From: Pseudomonadota bacterium
Lineage (GTDB): Bacteria; Pseudomonadota; Gammaproteobacteria; Competibacterales; Competibacteraceae
Reading direction: 5' to 3'
DNA: 64,000 bases
Assembly: GCA_022709365.1 (NCBI GenBank)
Contig: JAKLIY010000016.1
Location: forward strand, 1-64,000
The notes beneath the pieces were generated by a model, which saw nothing but the letters and a program-made list of their open reading frames with translations, did no database searches and was not told where the DNA came from. Below, in pieces: positions 57,274-64,000 of this stretch. The position numbers were made by a program, and so were the translations under genes. The first letter of the stretch is position 1; every line of letters starts with the position of its first letter.

Positions 57274-58032
57274 TCAAGCATCGCGGCTGATGGCGAACGG
57301 CGAAAACGCCTGGCAAACCGGCATCACTTCCACGCGGTTGATATTGACGTGCGCTGGGCGGGTCGCCGCCCAGTAGACCACATCGGCGATGTCCGCCGCT
57401 TCCAGGGGCTGAACGCCCTCGTAGATCCGGTTCGCCTTGTGATCATCGCCTTTGAAGCGCACCAGGGAAAATTCGGTTTCCGCCATCCCAGGTTCAACAT
57501 TGGTGACCCGTACTTGGGTGCCGAGCAGATCAGCGCGCAGGTTCAGGGAGAACTGCTTGACGAAGGCTTTGGTTCCGCCATAGACATTACCGCCCGGATA
57601 GGGGTAATTGCCGGCGACTGAACCGATGTTGACGATGTGACCGCAATTGCGTTCAACCATGCCCGGCAGGACCGCCCGGGTGCAATACAGCAGGCCCTTG
57701 ATATTCGTGTCTATCATGTCCTGCCAGTCCTGCATATTGCAACGTTGAGTCGGTTCCAAACCCAGCGCCAAACCGGCGTTATTGACGAGCAGGTCGATGT
57801 CAGTAAATTCCACCGGCAGCGCAGCGATGGCCGCATTGACCGCCACTTCATTGCGGATATCGAGGGGGAAGGCATGAACCGGCGTGGTCGCCGCCAGTTC
57901 GGTACACAACTCATCCAGACGTTCCTGACGTCGGCCACAGAGGATAAGGCGCCAGCCTTCAGTCGCAAAACGGTGGGCGCAGGCCGCACCGAATCCGGAG
58001 GTGGCACCGGTGATCAAGGCAATTTGAGACAT
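57274..58032 (-). CDS. Short-chain dehydrogenase (YdfG-like)
   Basis: The 252-residue SDR has the Rossmann motif ITGATSGFGAACAHRFA (about 7-23), NNAGLALG, and the Ser/Tyr/Lys triad in VNIGSVAGNYPYPGGNVYGGTKAF. Sequence flow (DVLCGRRQERLDEL-type, here LILCGRRQERLDEL; EPGMAETEFSLVRFKGD) resembles YdfG/serine-3-dehydrogenase, NADP-dependent. The ATG at 58032 follows AGGAG; 58098 is rejected. Confidence 0.92.
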   Translation of the reverse strand: MSQIALITGATSGFGAACAHRFATEGWRLILCGRRQERLDELCTELAATTPVHAFPLDIRNEVAVNAAIAALPVEFTDIDLLVNNAGLALGLEPTQRCNMQDWQDMIDTNIKGLLYCTRAVLPGMVERNCGHIVNIGSVAGNYPYPGGNVYGGTKAFVKQFSLNLRADLLGTQVRVTNVEPGMAETEFSLVRFKGDDHKANRIYEGVQPLEAADIADVVYWAATRPAHVNINRVEVMPVCQAFSPFAISRDA

Positions 58033-58181
58033 TGATGAACTCCTGCAGGATTCTACGGGTTTAATGAATTCAAAAAGATCATTCAGTTTGGGATACACCC
58101 TTCTCTTTAGCCAGTACCCGCCAACTCAGCACCTTGACCCTACTGCGCTCATAAGACTCCTCCCCTCCATAAATTAACCCC

Positions 58182-58320
58182 TCCTGTAAATTTTCCTGTG
58201 ATGGCGAGGGCTGGCAGCGCGGGGCTATGGCGTCATCCGCATCCAACCCATTGATCCTGCTAAGCGATTTTCGCTTCATCTGTTTACCCCATCGTTCGGA
58301 TCACAGGAAAATTTACAGGA
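58182..58320. mobile_element. 139-bp MITE-like unit with perfect 21-bp inverted ends
   Basis: TCCTGTAAATTTTCCTGTGA-T (58182-58202) is the exact inverse of 58300-58320. The 97 bases between contain AAGCGA/TCGCTT (58262-58276) and no transposase. Target duplication at the edges is not clear. It could be a miniature inverted-repeat element or a cruciform binding site. Bases 58033-58181 beside it hold nothing I recognise. Confidence 0.65.
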
Positions 58321-58378
58321 CCATAAAAAATGCTGAGTGATCACTGACAAGTCTGTTTACTGTTTACTTGCCGGTTCA

Positions 58379-58537
58379 CTATTCTCCATCCGGCGCGGAA
58401 ACTGCGCCCTGCTTGACGCCGGTAAGGTGGAATGTCTCCCAGCCTAAACATTGCTGTTCGCACAGAATGACGGCGGTACGGAAGGTATAGCCGCTGTGCA
58501 GCAGCAGGGAATGGTCGAGGATGTGGAAGATGCGCAT
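58379..58537 (-). pseudogene. N-terminal scar of an exosortase-associated glycosyltransferase, copy 1
   Basis: A 52-codon frame starts MRIFHILDHSLLLHSGYTFR and goes on AVILCEQQCLGWETFHLTG before stopping at 58379-58381. This is the N-terminus of the TIGR04063-type (XrtA/PEP-CTERM EPS) glycosyltransferase family (MRILH-x-x-DHSLPLHSGYTFRT...GWETFHLT). The other ~350 residues are absent. Bases 58485-58537 match 59818-59870 at 43 of 53 positions. Confidence 0.7.
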
Positions 58538-58575
58538 GATGTCGGTCACGAAAAAGCCAGGGTCAGCACAAATAA

Positions 58576-59699
58576 TTAACCGATTTCTGCAAATTGCGCC
58601 CGGTCTCCCATTTCCCGCAGAATCATGGGAATTCCTCGTCCCAGTCCATCGATATAACGCAAATTGTCCAGATATTTGAGCAGAAAAAAATTCCGCGCTG
58701 CCGAATTGCCATAGCGGATTTTCTCCAGCGTCAGAGTATTCGGCAATGCGCCGGGAGAACGAATCTCCACCCGGTTACGGTAGATAAAAATCTGAATTTT
58801 TCGATTGATTAATGAATAATCGCGGTGGCAAACTGCATTGACGAGCGCTTCACGAATGACCTTAAGCGGAATTTTTTCCTGCTCTGTGCGCTGTAAGCCG
58901 TTCACGGTTGAGGGTCGGGGTAAAAACAGGCGAATGAGCGCCCCACCCTGGTCGATCAGTTCGGGTAAAGTCCCCGTCAATTCCTTTTTATCCAGCAATT
59001 CATCCGTCAGATCATTGCCGGCGAAAACCGCAAAACTGATAGTGCTATGCGGCAAACGCCGTTGCGGTTGACGTCCGAACAGCACAATAAACCGCCAATG
59101 CTGGCGACCCATTGATTCTCCCATGCTGTGAGCATATCAGTATTTTTCAGAATATTAAGCTGTTCGCCGCGTTCTAAATCTCCATAGGGAATCTGATAGC
59201 AGCTCTGCCAGTAATCATGCAGCCGTGCTGGATCAAGATCATCAAATCCAGTTCTATCCACTGGAGAAATGTCAAAATGCACTAAACCAGCGGCTTGAAA
59301 TAAACGGCTTAATTCTTCCTTGGTCGCCTGCCGGTTGGTCGAACCGACCTGGATTAAAAACTTGCCATCCAGAGTTTGATAGGGTTTGGCTGTTCCTTTA
59401 TCAACGGTGATGAGACAAACCGACTTGCCTTGCAAAACTATACGTTCTATTGTGGGATTCAGTGCGGGGATTACGCTATGGCGAGCGACGTTGATCGCCC
59501 GCTGTTCAATCGCGGAGACATCACTGACCCCCGCAATGGTCCCGTTATCGGCAACTCCAATCAGAATAGTTCCACCAAACGTATTGGCGAATGCCACCAT
59601 TTCCCGCGCCAGTGATTCCGGGCGAACCTGCTCTTCCTTGAATTCTAATAAGCCGGATTCGCCTTGGCTGATCAGTTCATCTAATTTTTCCGGGGCCAC
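58576..59699 (-). pseudogene. AlbA_2-domain ATP-binding protein, frameshifted
   Basis: The first frame (59699 to 59007) has the AlbA_2 (Schlafen-like) domain: ESGLLEFKEEQVRPESLARE, AFANTFGGTILIGVADNG, and QVGSTNRQATKEEL. It reads well to VASIGGLL, then goes off; the second frame picks up at VLFGRQPQRRLPHSTISFAV and carries the HATPase_c_4-type end (PLKVIREALVNAVCHRDY, DGLGRGIPMILREMG). One indel near 59078-59091 links them. The C-terminus ends early (AQFAEIG), so the 3' end seems cut too. Such proteins are often accessory or defence-linked. Confidence 0.8.
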
Positions 59700-59711
59700 G
59701 GGTTGATTCTG

Positions 59712-59870
59712 TTATCCGGTGAACGGCTGGCCGCTGTGACAAGCCCTTGAACAATCGCTGCCTGATTGAGCATCGGCTAGTGCGCTTGGGTCTCGGTTGC
59801 CGACGGCGATGCGAAAAACATAGCCACTGTGCAGCGGCAAGGAATGGTCAAAAATGTGGAGGATGCGGAT
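59712..59870 (-). pseudogene. N-terminal scar of the same glycosyltransferase family, copy 2
   Basis: On the minus strand directly after the next gene's stop, IRILHIFDHSLPLHSGYVFR-IA reads the same family start, with ATC in place of the ATG. After about 22 codons homology ends (VGNRDPSALADAQ...), and the frame stops near 59712. It mirrors copy 1 across the AlbA_2 gene. Confidence 0.65.
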
Positions 59871-61511
59871 TTATTTACTACACCATAAATCGGCTCCATC
59901 GACTCTATAGACTATTGCAGGTTTAGGTTCTAATAATTTTCGAAAAGGTTGAGCTAATGAATTTGCTGTTTTTTCAGGGAGTTTTTCGACTATATTTAAG
60001 ATCATGCTCACAAATGCAGAGCCTAGTCCAAATCCTGTGGGAATTAAACGACTAACTTCCTGCCAACAACTTGGCAGCTCATCCAAATTAATCTGCCCAC
60101 TCACTTTGGCGCCACCAGCACCCCACCCAAGAGTCTCATGGTCGAGAATTACATAGATCTGAGTCATGATAATATCACTGAATACAGTTGATTCTCTGGG
60201 CGGTAATGTATCACTCAAATAACCAAAGCGATCCGCAACATCCTTATTCTGCTCTAAGATTGAATAAACTTTAACGATATTACCGTTGTTTGTAGACCCG
60301 ATAAACCACTTTTTCGGGTGATTTTTTGCAACCTCTAAAGCAGCCTTGCTATTACTAGTAAAAACTCGATAAGCCTGCTGTTCAAATGCCCCAAGAGCTA
60401 CGCCACCACTCACAATAACTGCGAGCGCTATGAACGCCAATTTTTGAGAAAACTGCGCTATTTGATAGCCTGCTAGTAAGGCTATGGGGGCAAGAAACAA
60501 AGTTAGATAGTTTGATTGTTTCATTACAAATCGTAGTGGTTCCAAAGAAACTGGTGTAAAAGATAAAATAGCGATTAGGGAGATCAACCAAAATGTGGTA
60601 TAGCGTACACCATCGTCTATGACACCAACTGAGAAAAATCTACGAAAAAATAAGAAAACTATTGAGAAAGAGAGAAATGGTGCCAGCCAAGTGTGTTTAA
60701 TATCGACAAATAAATACCAAAAATAATACAAAACACCATCTTCTCCCTGCTCTCCTTGAATAAAGCTTCGGTCGATTTGACCCAAAACTACTTTGAAAAG
60801 ATGTAAGGGATCACCTGCAATAGCAGCCATCAGGATAAAATGTAGAAATAACATCACTAATCCACCGAAAAAAATGTATATCCATCGTACATTGAGTCTT
60901 CGAAAGACTATTGGGTACGCTATGAAAGCGAGTAGCGTAACGACAACAAGTTCTTTAGCCCAGAAGATAAGCCCCATGGACAAGCCTGTCAGGAAAAAAA
61001 GAACGCGACTATTTAGACGCTCAGCTATAAAAAAAAGCACGAAGCTAAGAGTAACGAAAAGCGAAACAACAGGATCAGGATGTATACGAGTCGACACGGC
61101 GATATGCAAAGGTATGCTAAGAAAAATCAATGTAGAATAAAAAGCTGCTTGCCGATTCCAAATAGTGCGGGCGAACAGGTAAACAACTGCAATCTCAGTC
61201 ACTGAACACAAGAGTGGCCATAGATTGGCTGCAAAGAGATTGATGCCGAATAAATAAACAAAAAACCCCGCTGGTATGTTGAATCCATAGCGAAGTGAAC
61301 CATTATAATTAGCGCTAGACCAAATACCATTGGATATTTCGACCGCACGGCTTAAATAAACAAGATCATCTGAGCCAAAAGGCCCATTGAAAAAAGCCAA
61401 GCGCACAGCAATTGCTACCGATAGCAGGATCAACAAAAATATGTAATCTAGTGGTAGCCATGTTACTGGTGGAGTTTGCACAAAGCCGATTGATAAACGT
61501 GATGGTGGCAT
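59871..61511 (-). CDS. GT39/ArnT-like polyprenyl-phosphate glycosyltransferase
   Basis: The 546-residue integral membrane protein has about ten transmembrane segments and the GT-C acid pair in the first loop (FFNGPFGSDDLVYLSRAVEI, about 40-58), then RIHPDPVVSLFV. This is the layout of dolichol-P-mannose/ArnT-type transferases that add sugars in the periplasm. It lies at the 3' end of the polysaccharide cluster. Base composition is visibly AT-richer than the core genes, a sign of transfer. Confidence 0.82.
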   Translation of the reverse strand: MPPSRLSIGFVQTPPVTWLPLDYIFLLILLSVAIAVRLAFFNGPFGSDDLVYLSRAVEISNGIWSSANYNGSLRYGFNIPAGFFVYLFGINLFAANLWPLLCSVTEIAVVYLFARTIWNRQAAFYSTLIFLSIPLHIAVSTRIHPDPVVSLFVTLSFVLFFIAERLNSRVLFFLTGLSMGLIFWAKELVVVTLLAFIAYPIVFRRLNVRWIYIFFGGLVMLFLHFILMAAIAGDPLHLFKVVLGQIDRSFIQGEQGEDGVLYYFWYLFVDIKHTWLAPFLSFSIVFLFFRRFFSVGVIDDGVRYTTFWLISLIAILSFTPVSLEPLRFVMKQSNYLTLFLAPIALLAGYQIAQFSQKLAFIALAVIVSGGVALGAFEQQAYRVFTSNSKAALEVAKNHPKKWFIGSTNNGNIVKVYSILEQNKDVADRFGYLSDTLPPRESTVFSDIIMTQIYVILDHETLGWGAGGAKVSGQINLDELPSCWQEVSRLIPTGFGLGSAFVSMILNIVEKLPEKTANSLAQPFRKLLEPKPAIVYRVDGADLWCSK

Positions 61512-61600
61512 CCTTCATATCCTTAATGAATATTTAACCAAAGTTTTTGATAATTTCACTAATACACTTTTTTGACAATGACGCACCCACATGAATAAGC

Positions 61601-61634
61601 TGGGCTAGGTGGGCTAGGTGGGCTAGGTGGGCTA
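61601..61634. repeat. 9-bp tandem repeat TGGGCTAGG, about 3.8 copies
   Basis: TGGGCTAGG is repeated three times plus a seven-base part. On the minus strand each full unit holds TAG in the same frame, and the last one gives the stop of the GtrA-like gene (61632-61634). Confidence 0.9.
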
Positions 61635-62057
61635 AACATGGTCTATCTCCGAATGGTGTATCTCAGATTGTCTAAAAGCGAAGTGCTTCTGGATTAGGTA
61701 AGATAATACTACACTAAAAGGCAATGCGATTACGCCTGCCGAGTAAGCATCAAGGCCCAAAGCTATTATACGACCAATCAAAGTGATCGTGCATAGATAG
61801 ATCAATGCCCAACTTAATACGAATCGACCTAACAGGCGGTTGTCTGTGTTATTAAACACGAGACGACCCTGTGTTTTGAAACTAAATAGAATACCTATCA
61901 ACAAGGCCAAAAAATTAGCTAAAGCATAGTTGAGACCAACAAACAGTAATCCAGCATAGATAGTATAACTAAAGCTTGTATTAAGTATCCCAACCAAGAC
62001 AAAGCGAAAAAAATGCATTACTTTCATCACAGAGACGGGGCAAAAAGACGATCTCAT
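61632..62057 (-). CDS. GtrA-family membrane protein
   Basis: The 141-residue protein has four transmembrane helices (about 15-35, 40-62, 80-100, 108-128), with FFRFVLVGILNTSFSYTIYAG and FSFKTQGRLVF typical of GtrA. GtrA-like proteins flip or aid transfer of undecaprenyl-phosphate sugars. Its ATG (62057) overlaps the methyltransferase stop (ATGA); MKVMHFF (62027) is an alternate start. It fits beside the GT39-like enzyme. Confidence 0.85.
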   Translation of the reverse strand: MRSSFCPVSVMKVMHFFRFVLVGILNTSFSYTIYAGLLFVGLNYALANFLALLIGILFSFKTQGRLVFNNTDNRLLGRFVLSWALIYLCTITLIGRIIALGLDAYSAGVIALPFSVVLSYLIQKHFAFRQSEIHHSEIDHV

Positions 62058-62683
62058 TTATCGCCTCGCGAGGCAGCACGATAGACAATCATTAGTTCGT
62101 GGTAAATAAAATATTTACCAATAATCCGCATATTTCCAGGAAAGTATGAATGATGAAAGATTCGGAAGCCCTCACAGTCAATCATTTTTCGAGTCCGAAG
62201 GTAATCCATGTCGATGAAAGTTTTATGAGTAGGGTCTGAATCAAAGCCAGTCTTTCCAGGAACCACAATAATCACTGTTGAAATACCTAAACTCGCACAA
62301 TCATGGAGCAGATTACACAGAACCTGATCAGCATTATTAAAGTGTTCAAGAACATGCGAAAGTACCAAGTTATTGAATTCATACGGGGTTACCCCTTCTA
62401 AGCTGAGCCGATTTTGGTTTTCGGTTGCTGGAATAACTCGAAGCCCCCTCTGCGTAAGATCATCGACCAGAAATGGATTAATTTCAATCCCGAGAGAACC
62501 GGACGGTAACCGTTCAAGTATCTGGCCGGCACCACAGCCTAAGTCAATGGAAGGACCAACAATATAGCGCAAAATCCGCGAAACATAGAAATATTTGATG
62601 AACTTGCGAAACAGATTTCTTTGCCGGCTAATTTGTGTACGCGCATAAGCGCGACCATATTCCTCTTCCTTGTCTTGCTGCAT
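62054..62683 (-). CDS. SAM-dependent methyltransferase
   Basis: The 209-residue class I methyltransferase has the SAM loop SIDLGCGAGQILERLP (about 45-60), an acidic second strand (GIEINPFLVDDL) and LVLSHVLEHFNNADQVL, typical of UbiE/Methyltransf_11/23 proteins in polysaccharide clusters. The ATG at 62683, three bases after the GT2 stop and with AGGA upstream, is preferred over 62722. Target is likely a sugar or lipid intermediate. Confidence 0.85.
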   Translation of the reverse strand: MQQDKEEEYGRAYARTQISRQRNLFRKFIKYFYVSRILRYIVGPSIDLGCGAGQILERLPSGSLGIEINPFLVDDLTQRGLRVIPATENQNRLSLEGVTPYEFNNLVLSHVLEHFNNADQVLCNLLHDCASLGISTVIIVVPGKTGFDSDPTHKTFIDMDYLRTRKMIDCEGFRIFHHSYFPGNMRIIGKYFIYHELMIVYRAASRGDK

Positions 62684-62685
62684 TT

Positions 62686-63546
62686 TTATTTTCCTGTAAG
62701 CAGAAAGCGATAGATAAACCACCGGCCCATAGTATTTAAACCAGCGTTAACGAAGCCAAAAACCCGGTCAGTTCTCGATATCCTGAATCTTGCGTCAGCA
62801 GAGCATTTCTCAATAAAATCCTTGAAATCACGGTACTGCTTGCTGCCTATAGCAACGCTCCAAGATCCCAGAGAAACACGAAACGAAGAAATGCGCTTTG
62901 CGGTGTAATAAGCATCACCATGCAGGAGAACCCTGAACCAGTAATCAAGATCAACCACATAAGGATAAGTGGCATCGTAAGCACCCACTTTCTCGATGAT
63001 CTCGCGGCGAAACAGCGCGTTTCCGGGTTCCCCGATCAGGTTCGCTCCGGCACGGACGCAGCGCTTGATCAACGCTAGCCCGCTAATACGACCAGGCTTC
63101 GTTCGGGCAAGACCACGAGTCATAAATGTCCGACCTTGTGGGTCGATAATTCCCCGCGATCCGAAAACCAAGGCGATCTCGTGCGCATGATCAGCTTCGA
63201 GCAGCGATACCTGTTCCTGAAGGCAATCGGACTCCAGCAAATCGTCCTGCGGAAGCAGTTTAAAGTACTGGCCTTGAGCAAGGTTAAGGCACTTATTCCA
63301 ATTGCCCTCAGGCCCGAGATTCTGCTCATTGCGAAGATATCGAATACGGGGGTCAGTATAGCGAGAAATGATAGCCTGTGTGTCATCTGGTGAATTGTCA
63401 TCGACAATCCAGAATTCAAAATTTGGGTATGACTGATTCAATACCGAATCGATCGTAGCAGGTAGGAAAGCAGCACCCCGATAAGTGGGGATACATACGG
63501 AAACCAGTGGGTTTGTCATCATTAGATAACTGTTAGAAAGACTCAT
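62686..63546 (-). CDS. Family 2 glycosyltransferase
   Basis: The 286-residue GT-A enzyme has PLVSVCIPTYRGAAFLPATI, VDDNSPDDT (about 53), and LLPQDDLLESDCL, the DxD-like donor site. It should transfer a sugar from a nucleotide donor on the cytoplasmic face. Its ATG at 63546 overlaps the epimerase stop (ATGA); an internal MMTNPLVSV start is also possible. Confidence 0.88.
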   Translation of the reverse strand: MSLSNSYLMMTNPLVSVCIPTYRGAAFLPATIDSVLNQSYPNFEFWIVDDNSPDDTQAIISRYTDPRIRYLRNEQNLGPEGNWNKCLNLAQGQYFKLLPQDDLLESDCLQEQVSLLEADHAHEIALVFGSRGIIDPQGRTFMTRGLARTKPGRISGLALIKRCVRAGANLIGEPGNALFRREIIEKVGAYDATYPYVVDLDYWFRVLLHGDAYYTAKRISSFRVSLGSWSVAIGSKQYRDFKDFIEKCSADARFRISRTDRVFGFVNAGLNTMGRWFIYRFLLTGK

Positions 63547-64000
63547 CTTAATAAGTCACTTGGACTCCGCACTAATGCAGCACGTTCTGCCGACATCACT
63601 TGGGAAATACCGATAAAGAGGCTTATCTTCGGTATCCGTACACATTCTGGGGCGGCTACGGACTGAAACCGTACTCGGTGAGAATAAATGCTGCTTAACC
63701 TACTTGTACTCGTGATAATTCTCGGAGCGCGGCGGGCAATTCGCTTAAAGACTGAAATGATTTCGGCAATCGTTGTGGGCTGCTCGGAAGCTATAATTTT
63801 TGTAAGAACACTCGGTTTATCGTTTATTACGCGCAGAGCGGCAACCATCATCGCCGCTGCGTCGTCGGCAGCGATATAATCGCGAATCGTGTCGAACGGC
63901 ACATAAATTTGGATGGGCTGATGCCTCAGTACACAGCGCGCAATATGCGCAAGAAGACCTTGCTGCTTTCTGAACGATTGGCCAGGCCCATAAAGCGTCG
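63543..64000 (-). CDS. NAD-dependent sugar epimerase/dehydratase, 3' part
   Basis: The frame is open to the window edge, so the N-terminal NAD site lies outside. The visible C-terminal 150 residues start TLYGPGQSFRKQQGLLAHIA (the YGPGQ and KQQGLL turns are typical of UDP-glucose-4-epimerase-like SDRs), then PIQIYVPFDTIRDYIAADDAA and PTTIAEIISVFKRIA. The GTG at 63902 is internal, not the true start. It is the most upstream gene seen of the polysaccharide operon. Confidence 0.8.
   Translation of the reverse strand, partial: TLYGPGQSFRKQQGLLAHIARCVLRHQPIQIYVPFDTIRDYIAADDAAAMMVAALRVINDKPSVLTKIIASEQPTTIAEIISVFKRIARRAPRIITSTSRLSSIYSHRVRFQSVAAPECVRIPKISLFIGISQVMSAERAALVRSPSDLLR

Noticed and set aside
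58079..58279. 66-codon minus-strand ORF
   Set aside because: It runs through one end of the 21-bp inverted repeat, matches nothing known and has a weak start; treated as chance.
1..64000. tRNA or rRNA genes
   Set aside because: No cloverleaf-like or rRNA-like sequence was noticed in the gaps; a tRNAscan run would settle it.

Overview
The window reads as chromosome of a GC-rich gammaproteobacterium. The evidence is gene content and order: aroA-cmk-rpsA-ihfB-lapA-lapB, lolC-lolD, hemC-hemD-hemX-hemY divergent from argH, ubiD, sucC-sucD, pilS-pilR, and glyA-nrdR-ribD-ribE-ribBA-ribH-nusB. The species cannot be fixed from sequence reading alone. The mix of EPS genes, TRAP uptake and abundant GC-rich palindromic repeats would suit an environmental lineage such as Competibacteraceae, but that is a guess.

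Layout. 1-436: broken ends of two genes that look like a lost effector plus AAA-ATPase pair. 464-6513 (minus): comEC, an ADP-ribosylglycohydrolase, lolD/lolC and a ComEA-like helix-hairpin-helix protein with a repeat tail. 6695-12592 (minus): lapB, lapA, ihfB, rpsA, cmk, aroA. 12804-15955: a TRAP transporter for organic acids, split into convergent parts. 16195-18744: ubiD and an iron-sulfur flavin reductase. 18817-24813: hemYXDC and argH. 24953-27448: a CBS protein and two histone-deacetylase-like proteins. 27564-33281: glyA, nrdR, riboflavin synthesis and nusB.

33337-39600 is an accessory island. It holds a single-chain MmeI-like restriction-modification enzyme, a phage MuF-type head protein with a putative C-terminal nuclease toxin domain, two paralogous small cysteine proteins, a truncated HExxH peptidase, broken phage tail genes, two identical 96-bp palindromic repeats and a possible structured RNA. 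39655-57240 returns to housekeeping: two alpha/beta hydrolases, class II DAHP synthase, a glutamine amidotransferase, suhB, nadE, sucCD, pilSR, a cobalamin adenosyltransferase, a lytic transglycosylase, a DUF1285 pair and an SPFH/NfeD pair. An 800-bp gap at 52222-53048 includes a strongly AT-rich block.

58033-64000 (minus) is the decaying end of a lower-GC surface-polysaccharide cluster: epimerase, GT2 glycosyltransferase, methyltransferase, GtrA-like flippase and GT39-like transferase. It ends in two short copies of the N-terminus of an exosortase-associated glycosyltransferase that flank a frameshifted AlbA_2 gene.

The most notable points are the phage-toxin/restriction island, GC-rich palindromes that have become coding sequence inside hemD and the MmeI-like gene, a RibBA whose RibA half has lost its zinc cysteines, and the paired glycosyltransferase scars. 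No tRNA, rRNA or CRISPR array was seen.
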